This document shows positions 6,892-13,451 of a stretch of 13,451 nucleotides of DNA, piece after piece. A program made the translations under genes and the position numbers. The DNA is from an uncultured Clostridia bacterium. Its GTDB lineage: Bacteria; Bacillota; Clostridia; Christensenellales; UBA1242. The notes beneath the pieces are model-generated. The model was not told the DNA's origin, made no database searches, and saw only the letters and a program-made list of their open reading frames with translations. Numbering within the stretch: position 1 is the stretch's first letter; each line of letters begins with the position of its first letter. The stretch is taken from positions 1 through 13,451 of the forward strand of contig CAMEUD010000025.1 in assembly GCA_945937975.1 (NCBI GenBank), read 5' to 3'.

Positions 6892-8163
6892 CTAATTTGT
6901 TGAAAGTTTTGACCTTACATTTACCTTAACTTGTACATACGACAAATAATCATCTTTGTCTTGCAAAGTGTTTAAAAACGACATTAGTTTTGAATAGTTT
7001 TCGGATTCAAAGTAGTTATAGATGTTTGCTATATCAGTTTTTTCTTGTTTTATTTTTGTAATAAGCATGGATATTTTTTGTTTAACATATTGATTTATTT
7101 TGTTGCTAATTTCATCATCAATAACAAGTCTATCTTCCGCAATTTTATTTTCATTTTTGCTTATTACTTCCATTACCTTTAATTTTAGTGCAATATTATA
7201 CAAAATTTGTGGTTTGTTGTTATTTATTGAAGTACTTACTGTCAGTTTTTCCGAAATAACATCAAAGGTTATTTTTCCGTCAATTAGACCTTGTGAATTT
7301 ATGTCGTTTATGGTAATCAATTTTTGTAAATTATTTTCAACAATAAAATTAAGTCCTTCAGTTTCTTCGTTTGAGAGTATGTACCTAAATTTTCCATTTT
7401 TAAAAACTGATTGTCTGTTGCTATATTCCAAAACATTATTTTGCCCACTACTGTTTTGAGAATTAGTATTTTCTTTGCTATTTTCACTTGAATCAGGGTT
7501 TTGTTCTTCGCCAGATGAATTATCGGCTTCAACACCCAAAAGTTCATTTTTTGTCAAAGAAACATAGCCCAAACTTGAAGATGCATTTGGACTGTAATAA
7601 CCTTTTAAAAATGCATCAAGACTTGTTTCTTGTGCAAAATCTTCATTATACTCATTTTGTAGCATTTCTCTAAATTTATATGAAGATGTTTGTTCCAACT
7701 TGCTTGCACTATCAAGCACACTTTTTGCCGAATCTTCACAAATGACAAGAGAAATTGTGTCAGGCAATTTTGTTGTTATTATAAGGTTATTCAAAATTTT
7801 TGTTATGTCATCGTTTGTTAAACTTTTTGACAAAACAATGTATCCAACATGCCCCATTTTTAAACTTCTTCCAACCTGTCGTTCTATTGAAAAAACTGCA
7901 TTTGCAACTGTACTGCCTTTTCCAGAAATAACTTTTGTGGATTCATTCATATTGTCTTTTGATATGTTAGAAAGTGCCAAAACTGACATTTCAATATCGT
8001 TAGTTGTTCCATCAATGCCTATTGCCGTAATAATTTGACTTTTAAAACTTTGAGATGGCATTACAAGTGCATTCGGTAGCAAAACAATCATTACAATCAT
8101 GAAATAGGTAAACATTAAAGATTTGCTACTAGCTTTTAATATGGCTTTTATTCTTCCTATCAT
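6892..8163 (-). CDS. gerAC: Ger(x)C-family germinant receptor subunit C, lacking the lipobox cysteine
   Basis: 423 residues. The ATG has GGAG 9 nt upstream. Ger(x)C hallmarks are in order: IITAIGIDG at 44-52, the VFKNGKFRYILSNEETEGL block at 253-271, and a helical C-terminal region with KTDIANIYNYF followed by a closing strand YVQVKVNVR. The C subunit normally sits as a lipoprotein on the outer face of the inner spore membrane and works with the A and B subunits in sensing nutrients. Here the hydrophobic N-terminus (about 17-37) is followed by VMPSQSFKSQ, with no cysteine where the family has its lipidated Cys, so it may be held by an uncleaved membrane helix. Residues 213-247 are a Ser/Asn/Glu-rich linker between domains, longer than I would expect. 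The start overlaps the end of gerB by 35 nt, implying coupled translation. Confidence 0.85.
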   Translation of the reverse strand: MIGRIKAILKASSKSLMFTYFMIVMIVLLPNALVMPSQSFKSQIITAIGIDGTTNDIEMSVLALSNISKDNMNESTKVISGKGSTVANAVFSIERQVGRSLKMGHVGYIVLSKSLTNDDITKILNNLIITTKLPDTISLVICEDSAKSVLDSASKLEQTSSYKFREMLQNEYNEDFAQETSLDAFLKGYYSPNASSSLGYVSLTKNELLGVEADNSSGEEQNPDSSENSKENTNSQNSSGQNNVLEYSNRQSVFKNGKFRYILSNEETEGLNFIVENNLQKLITINDINSQGLIDGKITFDVISEKLTVSTSINNNKPQILYNIALKLKVMEVISKNENKIAEDRLVIDDEISNKINQYVKQKISMLITKIKQEKTDIANIYNYFESENYSKLMSFLNTLQDKDDYLSYVQVKVNVRSKLSTN

Positions 8164-9229
8164 TTTTATTTTCTCCTTTCATAAAAAATAGTAGCAAAAG
8201 CATTAGCCACAAAAATGGCCAAACAAATTTGAAATATGCCATGTAAAAGTTAATTGTAATTTCCAAATTATAGAAAATAAAATACTGTAAAATAACAAGT
8301 ATAATGTCAGCAAAAATTATTGCCCATGTTGGATTTATTTCCCCAATAATTTTTTCAAAACAAATTCTCAAGCAAGACATATATATTGCACCCTGAAAAT
8401 AAATTATAAATAAATAAACTAATATTGAAATGATATCAATATTTCCAACATTTCCGATATTCCTATTATATTGAGTAACATCGGCAATAGCATTTTTATG
8501 TAAAAATGCTGTATTCCTAAATAATCTAAAATAAATAATATAAAAAATAAATAATATAATAAAAACAAAAATAATTAAATTAAAAAATCGTTTTATCAGA
8601 TTTTTTTCCACCTTTATTTTGTCCATAATAATAAGCAAAAACAAAAAGTCAAAAAACCATATTGATGTTGAAAATGATGATGACAAAATTTTAAGCGGTG
8701 ACGATTCAAAAATTGAACTTAATTTCATAAATGATGTTGTTGTTTCAGACAAAAACAAACAAACTATAAACCCAAATATTACAAATATAAAACCAACTTC
8801 ACATGTTCTTGCCGTACTTTTTAACCCCGAGTGTGCTACTGCCGAAATTACCGGCAAAAAACACATCAAAAACATTATATTAGTAAACTCTTCATCAACA
8901 ATTGATTGTGTGTAAGAAACTGCTTCGTTGATAATAAAAATTAGTTTTAAAAGCAAGAAAAAGTACAAGATGATATATATTGCTTTTGCAAAAATTTTGC
9001 CAATTGCTTTACACAATAATTCATACAATGACATATTTGGGAATTTTTGTTTTAGTTTTAAGATTAAAAACAAACCAAAAAAATCAATCAAAAATAAGCA
9101 AAACGCAGAAATCAGTCCTGATGTTTTTGCTTGTTGATATAAAATTGATGGCAAGGTTACAAGTTTAAGTGCAAGCATTGAGATTGCACATAAAGAGCCT
9201 GCTTGCTTTACAGTTATTTGGTCATTCAT
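8129..9229 (-). CDS. gerAB: GerAB-type spore germination permease (germinant receptor subunit B)
   Basis: 366 residues from ATG at 9229, about ten hydrophobic segments throughout. Order, length and topology fit the spore germination permease family (PF03845, GerAB/ArcD/ProY, APC superfamily). In Bacillus this subunit binds the germinant amino acid rather than acting as a plain transporter. The ATG overlaps the gerA-type stop as ATGAATGA (8-nt overlap), the classic layout for translational coupling. A TTG four codons earlier (9241) is possible but sits only 2 nt behind GGGG; the ATG has it 14 nt upstream, so neither spacing is ideal. I prefer the ATG. Middle member of the A-B-C operon. The germinant cannot be predicted. 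Confidence 0.88.
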   Translation of the reverse strand: MNDQITVKQAGSLCAISMLALKLVTLPSILYQQAKTSGLISAFCLFLIDFFGLFLILKLKQKFPNMSLYELLCKAIGKIFAKAIYIILYFFLLLKLIFIINEAVSYTQSIVDEEFTNIMFLMCFLPVISAVAHSGLKSTARTCEVGFIFVIFGFIVCLFLSETTTSFMKLSSIFESSPLKILSSSFSTSIWFFDFLFLLIIMDKIKVEKNLIKRFFNLIIFVFIILFIFYIIYFRLFRNTAFLHKNAIADVTQYNRNIGNVGNIDIISILVYLFIIYFQGAIYMSCLRICFEKIIGEINPTWAIIFADIILVILQYFIFYNLEITINFYMAYFKFVWPFLWLMLLLLFFMKGENKNDRKNKSHIKS

Positions 9230-10643
9230 TATTTTTTTCAATTCCCCTTATTTCATCATTATTTGGGATACTTTTTGGTCTTTGTTTCATTTCGCCCATA
9301 GGTTTTCTATGCAAAGCATCTTTTAGGTCATCTTTGATTCTTGGTGCATAAGGTGCAAGATATGGAGTGTTATATTCATTTAATGTGTTTAGGTAGTTTA
9401 CAAAATATATTATTCCGCCTACTATTCCCAAAAGTCCAAGTGTGCCACCAATAATCAAAAACACAAATCTTAATATAGTTAGTTGTGGTGCTTGTGTTGG
9501 AATTGTATACATCGAAATAAGGCTTAGTGCAATAATTATAATTCCTGGTGGTGAAATTAACCCTGCTTGCACACCTGTATCGCCAAGGACCAAAGCACCT
9601 ACAATACTTGTTGCAAGCCCCAAATATCTTGGCAATCTTAAACTAACCTCATACAAAATTTGAAATAATATCAAAATAAACAGCAATTCAATTATTGGAG
9701 TAAATGGTAAATTTTGTGTTGTTGCATTTATTGTGATTATGTATTTTAATGGGACAATTTTGTAATGATATAACCTAAAACTTGCATAAAGCCCCGGCAC
9801 AATGGTTGCCAAAATAAGACCAAATGAACGAATATATCTTACAAATGTTGCATAATGCGAATTTGTGTAATAGTCGTTGCTATTTTGCAAATCTTCAATA
9901 AAAACATATGGCACTGTTAAAACTATTGGCGTGCCATCAACAAAAATAGCGACTCTGCCTTCAAGCATTTTTGCAGTTACAATGTCGGGTTTTTCATTTG
10001 TCCCGAACTGCTCAAAAAGTCCGTTTGGTCTTTTTGATAAATATTCAATAAGATAGTGAGAATCAACAATCCCGTCAGTGTTGATTTTTTTAATTTTGTC
10101 AATAATACTTTTTACAATTTTTTTATCGGCGATATTATCAATATACACCACACTTATTTGCGTGTGAGTAAGTGCTCCAACAAAATAATTTTTTATTACA
10201 AGATGTTTTGATTGGCATTGCTTTCGAAGTAGTGCCAAATTGGTTTTTATACTTTCGGTAAAACCTTCTCTTGGGCCTTGTATTGTTGGAGAAGTTGGTG
10301 GTTCGTTTGGTTGCCTTGCCGGCAAAAGTTCCATGTCTATTGACAAAGCACCTTCTTCACCTTCAATAAAAATCAACACTTTATTTTTTATTATGTTTTC
10401 AACATAATTTTTATTGATTTTTTCTACATCAATAACACTTAATATTTGTTTTTGCAATATGTCAAAAGAGATTTCCCCTTTATGTGATAATATTGGCGAT
10501 AAAACGGACTGAACAAAAAGCATTTTGTCAATTGTGCTTTTTAAAAATACAAGTGAAATATTTTTGTTAGATACATTTAGTTCTCTAACAGAAATATCTG
10601 GATTATTGTTTAGTTGTTTTTTTATATTTTCAATCTCAATCAA
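9222..10643 (-). CDS. gerAA: GerA-family spore germination protein (germinant receptor subunit A)
   Basis: 473 residues from TTG at 10643. A soluble N-terminal half contains the family block GPREGFTESIKTNLALLRK (from about 123) and LEGRVAIFVDGTPIVLTVP (from about 227). It is followed by membrane helices from about 270 to 415 and a basic cytoplasmic tail with PYAPRIKDDLKDAL. GerA subunits are thought to oligomerise into the ion channel that opens when germinant binds the receptor. Start choice: AAAGGTGG ends 8 nt before the TTG, whereas the alternative GTG four codons upstream (10655) falls inside that ribosome site. First gene of gerA-gerB-gerC, behind a sigma-G-like promoter, so probably made in the forespore. 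Length is at the short end of the family, with nothing evidently missing. Confidence 0.92.
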   Translation of the reverse strand: MIEIENIKKQLNNNPDISVRELNVSNKNISLVFLKSTIDKMLFVQSVLSPILSHKGEISFDILQKQILSVIDVEKINKNYVENIIKNKVLIFIEGEEGALSIDMELLPARQPNEPPTSPTIQGPREGFTESIKTNLALLRKQCQSKHLVIKNYFVGALTHTQISVVYIDNIADKKIVKSIIDKIKKINTDGIVDSHYLIEYLSKRPNGLFEQFGTNEKPDIVTAKMLEGRVAIFVDGTPIVLTVPYVFIEDLQNSNDYYTNSHYATFVRYIRSFGLILATIVPGLYASFRLYHYKIVPLKYIITINATTQNLPFTPIIELLFILILFQILYEVSLRLPRYLGLATSIVGALVLGDTGVQAGLISPPGIIIIALSLISMYTIPTQAPQLTILRFVFLIIGGTLGLLGIVGGIIYFVNYLNTLNEYNTPYLAPYAPRIKDDLKDALHRKPMGEMKQRPKSIPNNDEIRGIEKNNE

Positions 10644-10677
10644 AAAACATACCACCTTTTTTGATAGTATGTTTTTT
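10642..10677 (-). terminator. A/T-rich hairpin over the gerA start; possible terminator of the upstream gene
   Basis: 11-bp inverted repeat AAAAAACATAC/GTATGTTTTTT (10642-10652 with 10667-10677), 14-nt loop, T runs on both strands. In minus-strand RNA the loop holds most of the gerA ribosome site, and the final U run contains the TTG start. Only two G-C pairs, so it is weak. It may end transcripts from the 448-residue gene, or be a by-product of the overlapping promoter. Confidence 0.4.
10652..10659 (-). promoter_or_regulatory. Ribosome binding site that fixes the TTG start of the gerA-type gene
   Basis: AAAGGTGG on the minus strand, 8 nt before TTG at 10643. It overlaps the upstream in-frame GTG, which argues against that codon as the start. 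Confidence 0.65.
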
Positions 10678-10694
10678 TTGTTATTAAATTATAC
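10665..10694 (-). promoter_or_regulatory. Sigma-G-like (forespore) promoter of the ger operon
   Basis: On the minus strand, GTATAA (10689-10694), 17-bp spacer, CATACTA (10665-10671). These fit the sigma-G consensus elements GHATR and CATNHTA known from Bacillus. Predicted start near 10658 leaves a leader of about 15 nt, with the ribosome site right behind it. The -35 box begins one base past the stop codon of the upstream gene. No comparable sigma-A pair was seen. Confidence 0.65.
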
Positions 10695-10695
10695 T

Positions 10696-12042
10696 TTAAT
10701 CATTTATCGTTGCTGATATTGCAGTTGAGTCCTCAATGTATCCACTGCCAACAGCAATAACTGATATACTCGCAATTTCACTTGCGGTTTTTGAATATTT
10801 TGAAAGTATTTGAGATAAGTCAAGAACCTGACTGTCGGCAATACTATCAAACTCTTTTTCAACTGTCAAAGGGCTTGATGCAGTTGAAAAATTGATAATA
10901 ATCTTAAACTTGCTTGTGTTTGTTTTGTTTTTGTCCAAAGTGATTTTTATATTTGAAGTAGATTTCTTGAAAGTGGCTGTTTTTATTGGTTCTAATTTTG
11001 TTTTGTAAATAAATTCAATTGATTTTGATAATTCACTATTTGTATAGTAACTATTTTCACCAGTGCTTGCTATTGCCTGAATCATCAAATTATAATTTCC
11101 TGCTTTTAGTTTGTTTGCCAAGTTTACAGTAATTACATCAATAGAGCTTGAAGTTGGATTGACCTGAGTGATAAATTCATTTTCGCCTGCACCATAATAT
11201 ATTCTGTAAGATATGGCATTATTTACTCTTGAAAATGTTAATTCATTTGTTTCTAAATTAAGTGTTGCATCATTAATTTTGTCTAATTGCTTTGTGTATG
11301 TGACTTTTTCTTTATTGCTTATATCCGAAACTGCTTTTTCGTTTTTTGAACCATATCTTGCCCAAATTGTATATTCCCCCAAACTCTTTGGGTCATTTGG
11401 ATTGTTTAGCATTGAACTTATATAAATTACATTGCTTTGACTTGGTATTCTTTTTGCAGTGTCACCTGATTTTTGAATATAAAATTCATAATAATCGGCA
11501 TTTTCATTTTCATCAACGTAAAACATAACTTGATTTGAAAGTGTGTATACTTTCAATTTTGGAGCATTCATTTTTTCCACTTTTGGAATAAGCATAATTA
11601 CTAACACAATAACAGCAATAATTAATACAAATGCAATAGCAGAAATTGTTATGATTGTTTTTGCTTTTTTTGAAAGTTTCTTCTTTTCCTTTTGTTCTTT
11701 TTGTTTCTTTTCTTTTACAATTTTCTCTTTTTTAGGTTTTGCTATTTTTGCTTTTTTATCTTTATCTTGTTTTGGTTGCTCTATAGGTTGGTCATTCACA
11801 ACTTCATTATTCAAATCTTGTGTGATGTCATTTTTTGTGTTATCTACTAAATCGTTGTTTTGAGAAATTTGTTCTTTTTGTTCAGTTTTAACTTCTCCTT
11901 TGATTTCTTCGGCATCTGGACTAGAAGGCTTGATTTGTTCTGCCACTGGTTGTACAGGAGCATTGGAAGAATTATTTGAAGCAAGTTTTCTTTGCTCAAA
12001 CATTTTTCTAATATTCTCTGGCATTTCTCTTTTTTGATTCAT
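10696..12042 (-). CDS. Bitopic membrane protein: charged disordered tail, one TM helix, Fn3-like outer region
   Basis: 448 residues, ATG with AGGG 8 nt upstream. Residues 1-128 are hydrophilic and low-complexity: Gln/Asn/Glu-rich, then Lys/Glu-rich from about 90 (KPKKEKIVKEKKQKEQKEK). Residues 129-153 form a single membrane helix. With the positive charge before it, the N-terminus should be inside and 154-448 outside. The outer part is beta-rich, with spaced segments such as ADYYEFYIQKSG, YTIWARYG, AISYRIYYG and YNLMIQAIAS. These resemble strands of two or three fibronectin-III/Ig-like domains. No catalytic or sorting motif. I do not recognise the family. It is monocistronic with its own strong promoter and shares only orientation with the ger operon, so a link to germination is not supported. 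Confidence 0.7.
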   Translation of the reverse strand: MNQKREMPENIRKMFEQRKLASNNSSNAPVQPVAEQIKPSSPDAEEIKGEVKTEQKEQISQNNDLVDNTKNDITQDLNNEVVNDQPIEQPKQDKDKKAKIAKPKKEKIVKEKKQKEQKEKKKLSKKAKTIITISAIAFVLIIAVIVLVIMLIPKVEKMNAPKLKVYTLSNQVMFYVDENENADYYEFYIQKSGDTAKRIPSQSNVIYISSMLNNPNDPKSLGEYTIWARYGSKNEKAVSDISNKEKVTYTKQLDKINDATLNLETNELTFSRVNNAISYRIYYGAGENEFITQVNPTSSSIDVITVNLANKLKAGNYNLMIQAIASTGENSYYTNSELSKSIEFIYKTKLEPIKTATFKKSTSNIKITLDKNKTNTSKFKIIINFSTASSPLTVEKEFDSIADSQVLDLSQILSKYSKTASEIASISVIAVGSGYIEDSTAISATIND

Positions 12043-12074
12043 AACAACTACCCTATATATTAAAATTCATTTTT

Positions 12075-12103
12075 ATTATATATTATATAAAATCTAATTG
12101 CAA
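12075..12103 (-). promoter_or_regulatory. Sigma-A-type promoter of the bitopic membrane protein gene
   Basis: On the minus strand, TTGCAA (12098-12103), exactly 17 bp, TATAAT (12075-12080). Predicted leader about 26 nt. This is the strongest -10 in the window. Confidence 0.65.
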
Positions 12104-12169
12104 ATAATTTTTGTTATTAATTTTTCTCTTTATAAATGAATTTTTATTATATTTTTTACTATTTAACAA

Positions 12170-12198
12170 AATAATATTTAAAAAAGAAAAATATTATT
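12170..12198. repeat. 10-bp inverted repeat touching the mscL -35 box
   Basis: AATAATATTT (12170-12179) and AAATATTATT (12189-12198), 9-nt A-rich spacer. The right arm shares two bases with TTGACA. It could be an operator, but it is wholly A/T in a very A/T-rich gap, so chance is likely. Confidence 0.3.
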
Positions 12199-12225
12199 GA
12201 CATAAACTAGTTTAATGTCTAAAAT
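12197..12225 (+). promoter_or_regulatory. Sigma-A-type promoter of mscL
   Basis: Perfect TTGACA (12197-12202), 17-bp spacer, TAAAAT (12220-12225). Predicted start near 12232, which lies after the in-frame ATG at 12215 and so supports the later ATG as the mscL start. Confidence 0.7.
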
Positions 12226-12238
12226 AATACCGATTAAC

Positions 12239-12245
12239 AAAGGAG
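12239..12245 (+). promoter_or_regulatory. Ribosome binding site fixing the mscL start
   Basis: AAAGGAG ends 5 nt before ATG 12251. The upstream in-frame ATG at 12215 has no such site. Confidence 0.8.
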
Positions 12246-12250
12246 TAAAA

Positions 12251-12898
12251 ATGAAAAAATTCTGGAATGAATTTAAAAAATTCATAAGTCGTGGAAATGT
12301 TGTTGATATGGCTATTGGTGTTATTATCGCTAGTGCATTCACCGCAATAGTAACATCTCTTACAAACAAAATCATTATGCCACTTATTAACTGGTTACTT
12401 GCAATAATAACAGGTGGGAATGGTCTTGATGCAATTTATACATTCTTAAAAAAGGCATACACTATTGATGGTGCTGGAAATCAAGTTATAGACCTTGCAA
12501 ACAGTATTTATATTGATTGGGGTTCACTTATAACTGCTGTAATTGATTTCTTCTTAATTGCATTTATTCTATTTTGTATTTTAAAAGCATTTAACAGTAT
12601 GGAACAAGGCTTTAAAAAAGTTAGATCAAATTTCCCTACAAGACAAGAAAGAAAAGAATTAAAAGAAAAAAATATTGATATGAAAGATACAAAAATTCTT
12701 TTGGCAGAAACAGCAAAATTAAGAGAAGAAAAATTAAACATTGCAAAACAACAAAAAGCACTTGAAGATGCAAAACAAAAAGCAGAAAATCCAACACAAG
12801 AAGACTTATTGAAAGAAATTAGAGATTTGTTAAAGCAACAAAATTCTCAAGTATTAAATCAAGAAGAAAATAAAGAAAAAGAAACAGTTAATGACTAA
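12251..12898 (+). CDS. mscL: Large-conductance mechanosensitive channel MscL with extended C-terminal tail
   Basis: 215 residues. The N-terminus KKFWNEFKKFISRGNVVDMA (2-21) is the MscL amphipathic helix and start of TM1 (about 18-45). TM2 is about 88-113, and the end contains QEDLLKEIRDLLKQQ, the usual MscL C-terminal bundle motif. MscL opens under membrane tension to release solutes on hypo-osmotic shock. The family is normally about 130-150 residues. Here roughly 60 extra residues (about 125-182), Lys/Glu/Gln/Ala-rich and probably helical or coiled-coil (LAETAKLREEKLNIAKQQKA), lie between TM2 and the end motif. Start chosen by AAAGGAG and promoter position. Transcribed alone, with its own promoter and terminator. 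Confidence 0.93.
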   Translation: MKKFWNEFKKFISRGNVVDMAIGVIIASAFTAIVTSLTNKIIMPLINWLLAIITGGNGLDAIYTFLKKAYTIDGAGNQVIDLANSIYIDWGSLITAVIDFFLIAFILFCILKAFNSMEQGFKKVRSNFPTRQERKELKEKNIDMKDTKILLAETAKLREEKLNIAKQQKALEDAKQKAENPTQEDLLKEIRDLLKQQNSQVLNQEENKEKETVND

Positions 12899-12904
12899 CA
12901 AAAC

Positions 12905-12935
12905 AAGGTATGCACAAATTTGCATATCTTTTTTT
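12905..12935 (+). terminator. Rho-independent terminator of mscL
   Basis: Stem AAGGTATGCA/TGCATATCTT (12905-12914 with 12921-12930, one G-U pair), 6-nt loop, T run through 12935. It begins 6 bp past the mscL stop. Confidence 0.8.
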
Positions 12936-12978
12936 ATGCTTTAAGAAACATAAATTTACTTTATTCATAAATAACAAT

Positions 12979-13451
12979 ATGTATTTAAGGCAAAAAGCAA
13001 TAGACTATGCGTATGAGTTTTGGAATAAAAGAAATCCAAAATTTTATAATTTTGACAGTCTTGGTGGAGATTGTACAAATTTTATTTCACAATGTTTGTA
13101 TTATGGTTCAATACCTATGGACTACTCACCTAATGGCTGGTATTATGTTTCATTAACTAAAAGAAGTCCTAGTTTTTCTGGCGTTAATGAATTTTTTAAC
13201 TATGCAATAACAAATACCAAATCAGTGGGAATTAAGGCAAAAGTTGTTACCATTGATAAACTTGAAGTTGGTGATGTTGTTCAAATGTTACAAAAAGGTG
13301 ATGTTTTTCACCATACTTTGATTATAACAAAAATCACAGGAAAAGTACCTGAGTTAAATAATATTTATGTAACTTGCCATACTAATGATGCGAAAGACAA
13401 ACAACTATCAAACTACTACTTTAAAAAAATTCGTTTTTTAAAGATAATAAG
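12979..13451 (+). CDS. Amidase_6-type (NlpC/P60-like) cysteine hydrolase, no signal peptide (3' end outside window)
   Basis: 157 codons visible, open to the right edge. GGDCTNFISQCL (29-40, nucleophile C32), VFHHTLIIT (109-117, H111/H112) and CHTNDAKD (133-140) are the Cys, His and polar-residue blocks of the putative amidase domain PF12671, expected to cleave amide bonds in peptidoglycan-like substrates. The domain begins at once (MYLRQKAIDYAYEFW), with no leader peptide, so the protein is either cytoplasmic or forespore/mother-cell confined, or exported some other way. The visible part is already close to a whole domain. No Shine-Dalgarno is seen; AACAAT directly precedes the ATG, as in the M6 protease gene. 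It follows the mscL terminator, so it probably has its own weak promoter in 12936-12978. Confidence 0.8.
   Translation, partial: MYLRQKAIDYAYEFWNKRNPKFYNFDSLGGDCTNFISQCLYYGSIPMDYSPNGWYYVSLTKRSPSFSGVNEFFNYAITNTKSVGIKAKVVTIDKLEVGDVVQMLQKGDVFHHTLIITKITGKVPELNNIYVTCHTNDAKDKQLSNYYFKKIRFLKII

Noticed and set aside
10644..10655. GTG start for the gerA-type gene
   Set aside because: The codon lies inside the AAAGGTGG ribosome site; TTG at 10643 has correct spacing.
11543..11863. 106-codon plus-strand open frame rich in Phe and Ser
   Set aside because: Reverse complement of the Lys/Glu-rich tail of the bitopic protein; composition is explained by that.
12104..12196. Small RNA or extra gene in the gap between the bitopic gene and mscL
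   Set aside because: The stretch is almost pure A/T with no stable stem or open frame with a ribosome site; only promoter elements are supported.
12215..12250. Upstream in-frame ATG of mscL (12 extra residues)
   Set aside because: It lies before the predicted transcription start, lacks a ribosome site, and MscL proteins begin at the amphipathic helix encoded from 12251.

Overview
The window is strongly A+T-rich, with compact genes, short leaders, A/T-tailed hairpin terminators and sigma-A-type promoters (TTGNNN-N17-TATAAT-like). A complete gerA-gerB-gerC germinant-receptor operon and a sigma-G-like promoter point to an endospore-forming, low-GC Bacillota, most likely an uncultured Clostridia-type lineage. 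I cannot place it more finely. The standard code appears to be used (TGA ends the gerA-type gene).

Layout. (1) 1-3215, minus: the first 1071 residues of a secreted M6-type zinc metalloprotease with LRR and Ig-like modules, running off the left edge. (2) 3367-4770, plus, divergent: a membrane-anchored DUF4097-like (putative adhesin) beta-helix protein, closed by a hairpin terminator. (3) 4803-5102, plus: a decayed C-terminal half of an RdgB/HAM1 nucleotide pyrophosphatase with an in-frame stop. A terminator for the oppositely oriented neighbour lies inside it. (4) 5091-6833, minus: a two-gene unit with abutting stop and start codons, encoding a 17-residue-repeat solenoid protein of unknown function and an ArsP_2-like metal permease with a His/Cys-rich loop. 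(5) 6892-10643, minus: gerC, gerB and gerA in overlapping operon order A-B-C. (6) 10696-12042, minus: a bitopic membrane protein with a charged disordered cytoplasmic tail and probable Fn3-like outer domains. (7) 12251-12898, plus: mscL with a long C-terminal tail. (8) 12979 to the right edge, plus: a signal-less Amidase_6-type cysteine hydrolase.

How they fit together. The three Ger proteins should form an inner-spore-membrane nutrient receptor made in the forespore. No terminator is visible after gerC; only 11 bp separate its stop from the -35 box of the solenoid/permease pair, so forespore read-through into that pair is possible. The other genes are mostly envelope functions: secreted protease, adhesin-like protein, bitopic surface protein, mechanosensitive channel.

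The least described items are the solenoid plus His/Cys permease pair, a GerC without a lipobox cysteine, the rdgB relic whose conserved motif region now forms a terminator, and a -10/leader arrangement shared by two repeat-protein genes. I saw no tRNA, rRNA, CRISPR array, insertion sequence or known riboswitch.
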